A stretch of DNA of 64,000 nt from Euglena gracilis. Its lineage: Eukaryota; Euglenida; Euglenophyceae; Euglenales. The notes under the pieces were generated by a model. The model saw only the letters and a program-made list of their open reading frames with translations, did not search any database and was not told where the DNA came from. How positions within the stretch are numbered: position 1 is the first letter of the stretch; each line of letters opens with the position of its first letter. Below, one piece after another: positions 11,197 to 24,090 of this stretch. The translations under genes were made by a program, and so were the position numbers. The stretch is from assembly GCA_039621445.1 (NCBI GenBank), contig CP154957.1, positions 12,483,462 through 12,547,461 on the forward strand, written 5' to 3'.

Positions 11197-12111
11197 AACT
11201 GTGAAAGTTGGCATTTTTGCATGATTTTGTTTTCCTTCCATAGTGAAATAATTATTTGGAGGATGTGTTTTATCCACACTTTTTCGCATGTTATTTTGAA
11301 GAAGTTCAGAAATTGCTCTTGTCACAGATTTCCCATACCTTGAAAAGTGGCACAATCCATATTTTATCAGCTATTTTTTAGCACTGCAAATTGTCACATG
11401 ATGAAATTTGATTGCGTAGAATTGGACAATCAACCCGGGTGCGATGAAAGTCAGCTTTTTGGGTGTGATACTATTTTTTGCCTTTTGATTTTTTAAGATG
11501 GAGTTTTCCAGGCACCCTTTTGGCGGGGTTTTAAGTATTTTTGAAGCATAAATATGCAAAAAAGATCCAAGGAATCAATTTTTTTCTAATGTCAAATCTT
11601 TCCACAGATCACAGAGGAATGAAAAGAAATTGAAAATTTCCACAGATCAAAAAGAATTTAAAAAAAATTGTTCTAAAGCGGAAAATTCTGCACTCAGTGA
11701 TAATTTTGCATGCATTTTTCACTTTCTGCCTTTTTCCTCCATTGCATATTTGATTTATTTTGCTGCCCCCATGTTGCCCCCTGTTCAGGGCCTGATTGGA
11801 TCCAAATACGAAACATGCATGTGCCGAAGTCGCTGGAAATCACGGTGTTGCAATTGAAAATTTTCATTTTTTTTCCAGTTTCATGAGCTTTGTGTGGGGG
11901 CTCACGCAGAGGGGCGTCTCGGAACCAGCCTAAAATTCCGACCACACCTCAAGGCAAGGGCATATATATCCCTCTTAGGCCCGAGAACCCACAGTTTGCT
12001 TGGTTCCAACCACCCAAAACTTGACCTCGTTTGAACAAGATTTATTCATTTTTTTTAGATTCATTCGTTTATTCATTTACCACCTGTGTGACCCCTCCGG
12101 GGGGGTTTTCG

Positions 12112-12280
12112 AGAGTGGGTGGGTGGGTGGGATTGGGGCCTCTGGACCTCCTTGGAGAGGGGGTGCGCCATGGGTCAGGTTATGGCCGGGCCAGAAAATT
12201 TTGCTGGGTTTTTTGGATGGGTGGGTGGGTGGGTGGTTGACCCCCATATGGGGGGGGTGTGGGTGGGTGGGTTTTCAAAG
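12112..12280. repeat. GGGT tandem blocks, copy 1
   Basis: (GGGT)n runs at about 12,116-12,131 and 12,219-12,236, and another after 12,256, each with four or more G-triplets separated by one T. These fit the pattern for intramolecular G-quadruplexes. Copy 2 has the same at about 21,718-21,880. Confidence 0.75.
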
Positions 12281-12807
12281 AAATTGGGTGGTGGGTTTGG
12301 GCTTTGGACAAGTGCCCCCTGGGGGTCATTAAGTGAATCTATGGCCGAACCAGAGGGGTTGGTATTCCGGAGATGGCACACATATGGGCAAGAAAACGGT
12401 TTGGACACTGTGCTTTCAAAGTTCTGACACATCCCAGCTGGTCCTGTGACTCTGTTGTTTTTAATGTACAAGAATGCTTTGGACAATAATGGACACGTTG
12501 GTAACTTAATTTCATTCAAACTTTTGAAGCCACATGGAAGCCCAAGCAGATACCTACCCCCCCCCCCACAGGGCTGCTGTCGTCCCCGGAAAACTGTCCC
12601 CTGATCCCCCGTACCGTCTATCCTGTCCTCATTGAAATGTCTCCTAGCCTTGTACCTGCTGACCTGTTTCCTTGCAACTTTTTGCAAAGTTTCAAATTTT
12701 TAGTTGAAAAACATATATCTATTAAGTTGAAAAAATTTTGTCTTCAGGATTTTGACCACGGATTTTTAAAAAAGAACTGTTTTTTTTTTTTTTTTTTGTT
12801 TGTGGTC

Positions 12808-13473
12808 CAGGGGTTTTATTAGTCGTGCACCCCCGGGGGAGGGGTAGGGTGGGTGGGTCCGGCCGAGTCCCCCCGGAGGGGGGTGGGCAGGGCAGAACGG
12901 GAAACGGCCTCGCGGCCAGGGTGGTGGGTGGGGGTGGGTCGACCACTCCCCCCCCACCCGTGCATGGTGGGTGGGGGGGGTCGACCCCCCCTCACCACCT
13001 CTTCCCGTTGTTCTGGTGGCACCAATTTTTGGACCCCCAAAAATTTTCCCGGTGCCTTCGGCGCCGAGTGTTTTTTGACCCATTTTGGGACCCATACACG
13101 AGGCCCCCCCCAAAAACCCAAAAATTTGAGTTTTTTTTGTGTGAAAAAGTGTGGTTTTCCATAAAAAAATCATTTATTTTGGGTTCGTTTTTCAAATTTT
13201 TTTTCCAAAATTTCCTCCGGCCAACATCCCCGTTGGCCGAAATTGGTGAAAATGCTGTGGTGGGTGGGGAGGGGTCGACCCCCCCCCACCAGGCCTTCCC
13301 GTTCTGCCCTGGGGGTGGGATATACTTTTCGGCGCCGAAGGCACCAAAAACTTTTGAAAAGGTGCTATTTTTTGCACTTTTCGCAATTTTTCGGCCATTT
13401 TTTTTTGTGGGGCCCCCAGGGGGTGGGTGGGTGGGGGGGGTGCCTCCCCCCGGTCTTAATAAAACCTCTTCTG
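12808..13473. mobile_element. Putative hAT-like TIR element (CAGGGGTTTT family), copy 1
   Basis: The left end CAGGGGTTTTATTAGTCGTG and right end CGGTCTTAATAAAACCTCTT resemble the TIRs of the better-preserved copies at 55,551-55,787 and 56,410-56,677. The interior has the family hallmark TTCGGCGCCGAAGGCACC, a GGTGCTATTTTTTGCACTTT-like run and GGGTCGACCCC palindromes in two similar modules, suggesting a tandem or nested structure. No clear target duplication remains, and no transposase is visible. Confidence 0.5.
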
Positions 13474-14489
13474 AGGTCAAAAATGTCATTTTTTTTTTAA
13501 GTGGGACCCGCCCAGGAAACTGTCTCCTGCCTCTGTATTCGCTGACTTGACTTGAGACAGTTTCCCGGGGGGTATATATTTGGATATTTTCATCAAAGGG
13601 AGAAAATCGTCACAGACTGTCAACAAAAGCATTTGCATCATTGTATACAATGTGGTCAGTGCAGAGAAAAAAATTGGTGCAACAATCAGTGAATGTGATG
13701 ATATGAGGGCCAGGTCTGCTAAATGGAAAAAACATCAGCTACCTATCGGTGGCAGTGGAGGGAAAGGCAGAAAAATGTGTTGGTTTAATTGCGAAAATTG
13801 GGACCTCAACGCCACCTCACAGAGTCACTGATTTCTGATGGTTATTTTTCAAGCTTTTGGAAAGTCCATTTCGTGCAAAAAAAGAATGTGCGTTTGGTGG
13901 TTTTTTTCCTTTTATTTTGGTTCTTTTATGAGCTATAGATACATGGCGAAGTCTACTTTGCCCAAAATTTGCTGCACCATTGAAACGATGACTTGGAGCC
14001 TGGCGTGGAGCATATATTTTTTAGGCAGGGTACCTGCAATAACCTATGAAATCTATTTTTGTATAGCCCCCCCAATTGATACCCCCCCCCCCAATACAAA
14101 TACAACCCTCCATGCTGATTTTCAGACCCCCCAAAACAAGACCCCCAGTTTTTCAGCAACGGACCCAAAAGTAGACCCGGGGTCCAATTTTTAGGGGTGT
14201 TGGATTACACACACATATGTGTCTTCTGTGTAAAACATAATATTGCTGGCTTTTGTGACACATACCCAACACGCTTGAAAAACGGAACGTTGTCTTCCTC
14301 CGGGGTCAGTTTGTGACTGTATTGGGTCCCGTCCGGGATTCCCGCGATGGCACCGCTGACACAGATGGCACAGCGTTTATTGTGTGCTGCGGCCGGCTTC
14401 TCTCTCCTCCTGCTCGTCAGGCAGTTTTTGGACCCAGTTCCATTGGCGCATTTCATTTCGCCACTTTGCATCATTTCTCTTCCAACTAG

Positions 14490-14995
14490 GTCGTTGGATT
14501 GCCTTCCAAGTGGTTGTTGCCTCCCCAGTTGGACAACTGCTTTGCACAGGGTTCCGTGACAGGTGATAGTGAGTGTATCCCATTTCCATTTCCGTTTTGC
14601 CAGCCTCCCACCAACTCACCATTTGGCCCTCATTTTCACCATTGATTTTGCTATGAGGAACTGCTGTGCGAGAGGTTCGGAAAGTCCACCGACCAGGATT
14701 TGATTCCGTCTTGAAACTGCTACAAGCTTTTCATTAAAACTTTTGCTCCAAAGTGCAACGTGTCACACTGACATTGGTATGGTGCCGAATGCCATTCGTA
14801 TGGATACCCTTGTTTGGGATTTGTAGCACCCCAGAGAGATCAGGACTCCGGCTTGTCCAAGATTGACCAGAACAATTTCTCGTGGAACCCCAAGAGGTCT
14901 ACGAGAAATTGGATAAGTGGACCGACGAGTGGAAAAAAACCTGCCAAATATTTTTGTCATTCTTTGATTTCTTTGGACAAAAAAAGCTGGTTTAA
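14490..14995 (+). CDS. Unidentified two-exon fragment of gene candidate Y (copy 1)
   Basis: Exon 14490-14562 follows an AG acceptor and ends ACAG|GTGATA in phase 1. Exon 14871-14995 begins in the matching phase after GACCAG and runs to TAA. The joined product starts VVGLPSKWLLPPQLDNCF and continues EPQEVYEKLDKWTDEWKKT, which has convincing coding character. The tail after KKTCQ is hydrophobic and may be read-through into an intron. Earlier exons were not located. A frame at 14,347 starting MAPLTQMAQRLLCAAAGF has a hydrophobic stretch but lies in a different frame. The family is not recognised. Confidence 0.35.
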
Positions 14996-15036
14996 ACCCT
15001 TTTTTTTCACATCGGCACGGAGCGCCGAGGAGGCCG

Positions 15037-15049
15037 NNNNNNNNNNNNN
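15037..15049. other. Assembly gap (13 N)
   Basis: Thirteen N. Left of it is the right end of copy 1 (GCGCCGAGGAGGCCG). Right of it is CCACCACCACCACC followed by the left end of copy 2. The gap therefore joins the end of the 9.6-kb unit to the ACC array that precedes the same unit. Confidence 0.98.
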
Positions 15050-16706
15050 CCACCACCACCACCATTTTCGTTGTCAAAAAATGGCAATAAAAAGTGACAA
15101 AAAAGTCCCCTAATGTTTGACGATTGCCCCCCCCCCCCAATGGCAGCGCCCCCATTTTTGCTGTTTAAATTCGCCAAGGAAATTTCAAAACAAAAGTGCC
15201 CCCCCCCCCCACAGGAAACTGGCATGCTCAAGAGACTGGCCTCAGATACCAGCCGCTATCATTGAGGTAAACCCCCTCCCAAATAATATCCCCTGGGGTG
15301 TCTTTTTTCACCCGGGTCCAAGTGGAGTTTTATTGCCAAGACAAACAATATCATGTCACAGCCCTGAGGTGAAGAAAAATGCTTGAACCCCTCTTCTGCA
15401 TTTGCCCAACAGGAACATACATATACTAACTATCCAGGGCTTCCCACATATTTGTCCTGACCTTTGTTTTCCATTGATTTTGCGATATTTTGTGGTGTTT
15501 TGCAGGATTTTTTTTTTTGAAAGCAGTCACACTGATGTGATGTCTTGCAATACACATGTATGAATATGTATATACTCATTCATCATTTGACGTTTTTATT
15601 TGAAAGTAGTGATTTAAAGATGATGAGTCAATTGTACTGAGTCAGCAGCCAATGATGAGTGTTGCTTAACGAGACACACGGAACCTCACCAATGTATTCA
15701 TTTCCCCCCCTTCTTCGAACAGGGTAAATCTCAGCCCTGGCCAAACATTGCGGTATCACGGTACGTAGTCTCCCTTACCTCTTCCTCAGTCGCCCGGTTA
15801 TGAATGTGTACTTCAACAGAAGCCTGGCAAACCTCCGAGATTGCCAAAATGATGGGAAACAAAACTTAAACGAGGCACCCAATTTCCCATTATTTTTCCC
15901 CCTGCCATGTTTTCCTGTATTTTTACAATGTTCTTTAGAGCAGCCACCACCAGCAGGGAAGTCAAACTTCAGGCACAGCCCGATAAAGGTGTCAACAGCA
16001 TGGTGCCCTGAAAAAGACGCCAGCAGCAATGATCGATCCGGTGTATGCACTCCTACATTGCACCAGACAACCAAATTCATTGGGAAACACATTTGAAGCC
16101 GCGGCTGGGAAAAGCTTGATACAATTTTAATTCTCTTGGCTAAATTTTCTTTGAAGTTTTGGACAATATGAGAAAAAATTATCTCCTCGAAAGTCGCGTT
16201 GACACAGACAACGATTGGGGGATCAATTGGGTATTGGGGCTGGAGAGCCCATCTCCCAATTTTTATTTTTGTACATGGCTGGGTTCGTCATGGCGTTTTC
16301 TGACCTGGCAAGTTTCAAACTTCCGAATTTTGAAGGTTTTTCCAAGCAGTGCCCCATTTTTGGGTGTCTTTCGTCATCATGGCACCAGAAGTCTATTTCG
16401 AAACGTTTTTTTTTTGGAGCTACAAGACCGTTCAAATCAAGGAAGACACTAAAAGGTACCAGGGTCTTTTTTTTTTGGGAACACTGGCATGTCTTGGATC
16501 GACAAGTTGAATACATGCAATTATTTTACTCGTTGGGTGTACTGGCCACATTGAGTCTGGCCATACCAAGGGTCATCCACCTCAAGCCAATTTCTTTCAA
16601 CTTTGTCTTCCCACGTTTATTTTGAAAATTGAAGAAGTTAGCCCCAGAGAAACGACCTGCTTCCGACACGCAACTCCATTTGTGTTTCATACCTCGGGCA
16701 ATGCAG

Positions 16707-18879
16707 AGCCCCCATCTTGGGATGCAGTGTCTTGGACGCCTACCGCCCGCATAGCTGCACCGTACCCCCCCCCATCGCCCCCCCATCGGAGACTTCCAAC
16801 GCTCTCCACTTTTGCCCACAACAGGCATACTCCACACCTGTCTACCCCAGACAGCCACCGTGGCCAGAGTGGGCTGCAGGAAAGCCAGACCGCACTTTTG
16901 TTGAGCGCACTGTTTTTTGTTTGCGTGTTGTTTTCATCCGAGACATTTGAATCACATGCAGAACGCTTGCACGGTTTGCAGAAACGTTTGGGGGCTGCCC
17001 CGTCTCTTCTCGCCAGCACCACAGTTCGAAAAATGGAAGGTGTACGGGCCAGAGGAGGGGCGTCCCCCCCCTCCTGGACCGGGGGGGTTCAACTCCCCAC
17101 CTGCCAAGGGGGCCGGGCTGTACAGGAGTCCCAGCAACACTGTGGATGGTGGGTCGGGGTCCACCCCCCCCCCCCACCAGCTGGTTTTCCAGGCTTTCCC
17201 ATATTTCTGGGGGTGCCAATTTTTAGGTCAAAACTGTAAACTGGTTGTTTGGCGCCTTCGGTGCAGAAGAAATTTTCTTTGAGTGGGTGCCATGGTGAGG
17301 GGGGGGCCGAGCCCTCCCCGGTGGGTGGGGGGCGTCGACCACTCCACCAGGCCTTCCCGCACAGCCCTGCAAGGGGGTCCAAACCCGACCCCGGGGGGGC
17401 CAAAGGTCAAAATTTTCCTCCCGTCGCTTCACGCCGAAAATTTTGGTAAAATTTGTGGTTTTTTGTGGGGGTTTTTTGCGTTTTTTTTCTAGCGATTTCT
17501 TTTTGCTGGTAAAAAATTTGACGATGAAAAATTCTTCGCTTTGGTCCCAATTTTTCCCCGGGACCAAAAAAATTTGTCAATTTTTTTTGTCATATTTATT
17601 ATTTTTTTTATGTTAAATGGAAATGGAAGTATTCCCTGGTGCAACTGAAAATTTTTCAAAGTCCTCTCTAATTAAATATATTACACAACCTGGGGGAGCT
17701 CCTAAAGTATTTTACATGCAATTTGGGGTTTTTTTTGCATCGATTTTCCGGGGTGGGGGTTGGCAAAAAACCACCAAAATGACTGTCGCGGAAGGCACCA
17801 GAAAATTTTTTGGCCTGTTTTCACCTTTGTGGTCAAATTTCAGTTGGATTCCAGAGTGGCCGACCCCCCACCCCAGTGGGGTAGTGACTGACTCATTTTC
17901 TTGAAAAAGCGAGTGCTGGTTTTTTGGAAGAGTGGAAGTGCCTCCTCCCCCCAGGGGTCGGTAACACATTCATGGTCGGAACACCCCCCACTCGCTCCTT
18001 GGCAGGTTTGGAAATCCATAATTTGAACGTTTTTGTATTTATTTTCAGAAGAAGTCAGGGATTTTCCATGTAGGGAGGGGGTCCGGACCCCCCCTCCCAC
18101 GGGCTCCAGAAGAAGCTCTGGAAGCTCTAGCAAAAGTAGCTTATTTTTTGCACTTTAAACCATGTTGCCTTTTTTTTCTATGTTTGGGCATTTTTCATAA
18201 GATACATTCAAAAAGTCACGAACTAATTATTTCTGAATTTGATTCAACGATAAGTGGGGCTTTCAAAAAATTTGGGATGTTGTGCAGCCTTTTGCCAGCC
18301 CACAGAACCGAAATTTTTCCAAGTGCCTTCACAGTTTCCAGTTTGGAAGGGGGTCCGATCCCCCTTCCTATACATCCATGCTAAACCCTAACCCTAAACC
18401 TAATCATAACCACAAACCTCACCCTGGCCCAAGTTCTAAACCTAACACCACCCCAATCCTAATACTAACTGTAATCTAAATTGTATCTCTAACTTTAACT
18501 CTAACCCTGATATTGACCCCAACCCAAACCATTTTTTATGCATCCCCCCCCCTCCTTGGCAGGTTCCAAAATAGCGAGAAGTTTTCGCTATTTTGAAACA
18601 TGATTATGTGGGATTATATTTTTTATATTGTTGTTGTTGTTGTTGCTATTATTATTGTTATTATCATCAGCATCAGCAACAGCAGCAGCAGTATCATGAT
18701 CATCATCATCATGATCGTCATTCTCATTGTTGTTGTTATTGTTATTGTCATTGTCATTGTTATTGTTATTGTTATTGTTATTGTTATTGTTATTGTTATT
18801 GTTATTGTTATTGTTGTTGTTATTGTTATTGTTATTGTTATTGTTATTGTTATTGTTGTTATTGTTATTGTTGTTGTTA

Positions 18880-18953
<74 letters not shown>

Positions 18954-20795
18954 GCATCATCATCTCATCATTTTTCGCTGTTTTTGGTGCAGCGCCGAAA
19001 ATGAACAACAGGCGCCTTTTTTTCCTCACTTTTGAGCATATTGCCCCCTTTTTTTGACGTTTTGTGTTTGCTGTATAAAAAGTTGTTCAAAAAATTCAAA
19101 AAATGACCATTTTGTATTTTTCCCACCATTTTTTTTGGATTTTTCACCAGCTTTGGCCTGGCATCCAGCCCATTACCTGTCCACAAAGCCGAAACACTTC
19201 CGGTCCCATGTCATTTTCGAGGTCAGAGTCAACTTGAATTCACACCGGCTGATTCTGGGCCAGTTCTGCAGTCCCCCCCCCCAGGAGGTGGGCCTGCACA
19301 CAAGTCCCCTGCCACAGTGCGCAATACACAGCGCCACCCCAGGCACCGGCACTGCGTGGAGGCCATGCCTGGCCTGGCACGCGGAGTCATACCAATTAAC
19401 GTTCCGGCTTGTGCTGACCCCTCCAGCTGTTGTAGGCGGCCCCTGCTATCTCCTAATCCACATTATCAAACAGGTGCACCAGGTCTGGACAGGGGGCCTG
19501 GTGGGGGGATGTCAATCCCCCACCCCACAGGGGATGGGGGATCAACACCCCCACCCCCATTCGCCACATCACCGCGCAAGGAAAAATTCCTGAAGCGCCC
19601 ACGGGCTCAACAAAAACTTTGACCTATAATTGACCTAATTCGGCGCTGCAGGAAATTTGGGAAGGCCTAGTGAGAGAGGGGGGGGATTGTTCCCCCCTCA
19701 TTTTTGGCTGTTTTGAATTTCATAATTTCTGGCCTGTGCAAAGGGACGGGCCGAAAGTCAGTCACCCAAACCACACCACTGGTTAGTCATTCCCCCTGCT
19801 GGACCGGAGGGGGGGGGGTTCCGACCCACCCCCGCCTGACGCTTATATCGAACCCTGTCCGGAAAGGGACGGGCCTGCACCCTCCAAACAGAGAAGTCCG
19901 GTGAAGCTTTGAGCCGTCCCCTCCCTCCATTTGCAGTCCAATCCTGCTCCTGGGTACCCCTCTGGCTCCCTTCGCATCATATATCGACTCCGGCTCCCTT
20001 CGCATCATATATTGACTCACCGCGCCCATATTGTGTGGCAGTCGCATGCAGGAAGGTTGGGAGACCATTTATTTCTTTCCCGGTGTGCTTTTCTTTGAAG
20101 CGTTGGGCACCAGAAACAAGAGGGAGTCCAGCCAGCCAGCCAGCCAGCCAGCAGCTTTTTATTCCTGCTGGATCAACGAATTTTCATTCCTGCTCAGCCC
20201 TTCAGCGCTGGACAGGAATTTTGAAGGAAAAAAAACAATTTCCACCCCTTTGGGGGGCTGGGCGGTGACTGATGTTTCGAAGGGTGGCAAATGGGTCTGG
20301 AAGGGTTCCTAATGCACAAGACACGGCAAGGAAAATGCTGGCTCAAATTGTAGGTTAAAAATAAAATTCTGCTCGTTTGCTGTTTTTTTTGTCTCTTTTT
20401 TGCACTTACGTTTTTCCACACTTAGTTTGACCCCTACGGTGGACCCTTGTTTGAATTTTCAGCATCCGAGGTGAACCTTTAAGTCTTGCCTATTCTGGAG
20501 TTACTGGTCTCCCCGGGGGTTATTAAACACTTTGGTGACCTGGGTAGCCAAGACGAAGAGGCTTCCCTCATTTCACACATGGATCCCAGGATAACCCAAC
20601 ATTGGTTTCATCCGTGTACACCAATGGAAAGGTGGATGAGTGCCCCCCCCCCCCCACCCACCTGCAAAGAAAGCCCTGTGTTCTCAGGTTCCAAATCTAA
20701 CATTCATGTTACAGGAGCAGAATACCTCCAGGAGACTGAGCAGCGGAGGGAAGGGGGGGATGCAAGGCGCTGGTTCGCACTTTTGCATTCCCTGA
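16707..20795 (+). CDS. Unidentified multi-exon gene candidate X (copy 2)
   Basis: Same exon chain as copy 1: 16707-16879, 19151-19473, then the counterparts of 10458-10670 and 10996-11037, ending at 20715-20795. The first exon has lost its splice donor. Where copy 1 reads CAG|GTAAGC, copy 2 reads CAGGAAAGC, so as written the frame runs on to a stop near 16,950. The second exon is 3 bases shorter but stays in frame, with one Thr-to-Ala change. If both copies are alleles, this one may be a splice-defective or divergent haplotype. Confidence 0.3.
18380..18534. repeat. Degenerate telomere-like stretch, copy 2
   Basis: Same sequence as 8,780-8,935. Confidence 0.7.
18623..18970. repeat. TTG/TTATTG and ATC microsatellites, copy 2
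   Basis: Same arrangement as 9,024-9,374, with one ATC unit fewer. Confidence 0.95.
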
Positions 20796-22409
20796 AACTG
20801 TGAAAGTTGGCATTTTTGCATGATTTTGTTTTCCTTCCATAGTGAAATAATTATTTGGAGGATGTGTTTTATCCACACTTTTTCGCATGTTATTTTGAAG
20901 AAGTTCAGAAATTGCTCTTGTCACAGATTTCCCATACCTTGAAAAGCGGCACAATCCATATTTTATCAGCTATTTTTTAGCACTGCAAATTGTCACATGA
21001 TGAAATTTGATTGCGTAGAATTGGACAATCAACCCGGGTGCGATGAAAGTCAGCTTTTTGGGTGTGATACTATTTTTTGCCTTTTGATTTTTTAAGATGG
21101 AGTTTTCCAGGCACCCTTTTGGCGGGGTTTTAAGTATTTTTGAAGCATAAATATGCAAAAAAGATCCAAGGAATCAATTTTTTTCTAATGTCAAATCTTT
21201 CCACAGATCACAGAGGAATGAAAAGAAATTGAAAATTTCCACAGATCAAAAAGAATTTAAAAAAAATTGTTCTAAAGCGGAAAATTCTGCACTCAGTGAT
21301 AATTTTGCATGCATTTTTCACTTTCTGCCTTTTTCCTCCATTGCATATTTGATTTATTTTGCTGCCCCCATGTTGCCCCCTGTTCAGGGCCTGATTGGAT
21401 CCAAATACGAAACATGCATGTGCCGAAGTCGCTGGAAATCACGGTGTTGCAATTGAAAATTTTCATTTTTTTTTCCAGTTTCATGAGCTTTGTGTGGGGG
21501 CTCACGCAGAGGGGCGTCTCGGAACCAGCCTAAAATTCCGACCACACCTCAAGGCAAGGGCATATATATCCCTCTTAGGCCCGAGAACCCACAGTTTGCT
21601 TGGTTCCAACCACCCAAAACTTGACCTCGTTTGAACAAGATTTATTCATTTTTTTTTTAGATTCATTCGTTTATTCATTTACCACCTGTGTGACCCCTCC
21701 GGGGGGGTTTTCGAGAGTGGGTGGGTGGGTGGGATTGGGGCCTCTGGACCTCCTTGGAGAGGGGGTGCGCCATGGGTCAGGTTATGGCCGGGCCAGAAAA
21801 TTTTGCTGGGTTTTTTGGATGGGTGGGTGGGTGGGTGGTTGACCCCCATATTGGGGGGGTGTGGGTGGGTGGGTTTTCAAAGAAATTGGGTGGTGGGTTT
21901 GGGCTTTGGACAAGTGCCCCCTGGGGGTCATTAAGTGAATCTATGGCCGAACCAGAGGGGTTGGTATTCCGGAGATGGCACACATATGGGCAAGAAAACG
22001 GTTTGGACACTGTGCTTTCAAAGTTCTGACACATCCCAGCTGGTCCTGTGACTCTGTTGTTTTTAATGTACAAGAATGCTTTGGACAATAATGGACACGT
22101 TGGTAACTTAATTTCATTCAAACTTTTGAAGCCACATGGAAGCCCAAGCAGATACCTACCCCCCCCCCCACAGGGCTGCTGTCGTCCCCGGAAAACTGTC
22201 CCCTGATCCCCCGTACCGTCTATCCTGTCCTCATTGAAATGTCTCCTAGCCTTGTACCTGCTGACCTGTTTCCTTGCAACTTTTTGCAAAGTTTCAAATT
22301 TTTAGTTGAAAAACATATATCTATTAAGTTGAAAAAATTTTGTCTTCAGGATTTTGACCACGGATTTTTAAAAAAGAACCGCTTTTTTTGTATTTTTGTG
22401 TCTGGGGTC

Positions 22410-23074
22410 CAGGGGTTTTATTAGTCGTGCACCCCCGGGGGAGGGGTAGGGTGGGTGGGTCCGGCCGAGTCCCCCCGGAGGGGGGTGGGCAGGGCAGAAC
22501 GGGAAACGGCCTCGCGGCCAGGGTGGTGGGTGGGGGTGGGTCGACCACTCCCCCCCCACCCGTGCATGGTGGGTGGGGGGGGTCGACCCCCCCTCACCAC
22601 CTCTTCCCGTTGTTCTGGTGGCACCAATTTTTGGACCCCCAAAAATTTTCCCGGTGCCTTCGGCGCCGAGTGTTTTTTGACCCATTTTGGGACCCATACA
22701 CGAGGCCCCCCCCAAAAACCCAAAAATTTGAGTTTTTTTTGTGTGAAAAAGTGTGGTTTTCCATCAAAAAATCATTTATTTTGGGTTCGTTTTTCAAAAA
22801 AATTTTCCAAAATTTCCTCCGGCCAACATCCCCGTTGGCCGAAATTGGTGAAAATGCTGTGGTGGGTGGGGAGGGGTCGACCCCCCCCCACCAGGCCTTC
22901 CCGTTCTGCCCTGGGGGTGGGATATACTTTTCGGCGCCGAAGGCACCAAAAACTTTTGAAAAGGTGCTATTTTTTGCACTTTTCGCAATTTTTCGGCCAT
23001 TTTTTTTTGTGGGGCCCCCAGGGGGTGGGTGGGTGGGGGGGTGCCTCCCCCCGGTCTTAATAAAACCTCTTCTG
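22410..23074. mobile_element. Putative hAT-like TIR element (CAGGGGTTTT family), copy 2
   Basis: Counterpart of 12,808-13,473. The T-run immediately upstream differs from copy 1 (TTTTTTTGTATTTTTGTGTCT versus a pure T-run), consistent with slippage or a sequencing error. Confidence 0.5.
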
Positions 23075-24090
23075 AGGTCAAAAATGTCATTTTTTTTTTA
23101 AGTGGGACCCGCCCAGGAAACTGTCTCCTGCCTCTGTATTCGCTGACTTGACTTGAGACAGTTTCCCGGGGGGTATATATTTGGATATTTTCATCAAAGG
23201 GAGAAAATCGTCACAGACTGTCAACAAAAGCATTTGCATCATTGTATACAATGTGGTCAGTGCAGAGAAAAAAATTGGTGCAACAATCAGTGAATGTGAT
23301 GATATGAGGGCCAGGTCTGCTAAATGGAAAAAAACATCAGCTACCTATCGGTGGCAGTGGAGGGAAAGGCAGAAAAATGTGTTGGTTTAATTGCGAAAAT
23401 TGGGACCTCAACGCCACCTCACAGAGTCACTGATTTCTGATGGTTATTTTTCAAGCTTTTGGAAAGTCCATTTCGTGCAAAAAAAGAATGTGCGTTTGGT
23501 GGTTTTTTTCCTTTTATTTTGGTTCTTTTATGAGCTATAGATACATGGCGAAGTCTACTTTGCCCAAAATTTGCTGCACCATTGAAACGATGACTTGGAG
23601 CCTGGCGTGGAGCATATATTTTTTAGGCAGGGTACCTGCAATAACCTATGAAATCTATTTTTGTATAGCCCCCCAATTGATACCCCCCCCCCCAATACAA
23701 ATACAACCCTCCATGCTGATTTTCAGACCCCCCAAAACAAGACCCCCAGTTTTTCAGCAACGGACCCAAAAGTAGACCCGGGGTCCAATTTTTAGGGGTG
23801 TTGGATTACACACACATATGTGTCTTCTGTGTAAAACATAATATTGCTGGCTTTTGTGACACATACCCAACACGCTTGAAAAACGGAACGTTGTCTTCCT
23901 CCGGGGTCAGTTTGTGACTGTATTGGGTCCCGTCCGGGATTCCCGCGATGGCACCGCTGACACAGATGGCACAGCGTTTATTGTGTGCTGCGGCCGGCTT
24001 CTCTCTCCTCCTGCTCGTCAGGCAGTTTTTGGACCCAGTTCCATTGGCGCATTTCATTTCGCCACTTTGCATCATTTCTCTGCCAAACAG

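Larger units (their letters stand above)
5468..15036 (+). repeat. Copy 1 of a ~9.6-kb direct duplication
   Basis: From ATTTTCGTTGTCAAAAAATG after the ACC array to the bases just before the N gap, this segment is repeated almost base for base at 15,064-24,638. The offset is 9,596 at the start and about 9,601 at the end. Differences are mainly homopolymer lengths, scattered substitutions and one cluster near 7,226-7,312. It holds two gene candidates, a telomere-like degenerate stretch, TTG/TTA/ATC microsatellites and MITE-like blocks. Confidence 0.95.

Noticed and set aside
12825-13550. Open frames of 241, 237 and 201 codons within the CAGGGGTTTT-family element (also in copy 2)
   Set aside because: Gly/Pro/Arg-rich translations of G- and C-tracts, shifting frame between copies with homopolymer length.
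14347-14559. Possible signal-peptide protein starting MAPLTQMAQRLLCAAAGF
   Set aside because: Overlaps a better exon model in another frame (14,490-14,562), and its downstream part is not protein-like.
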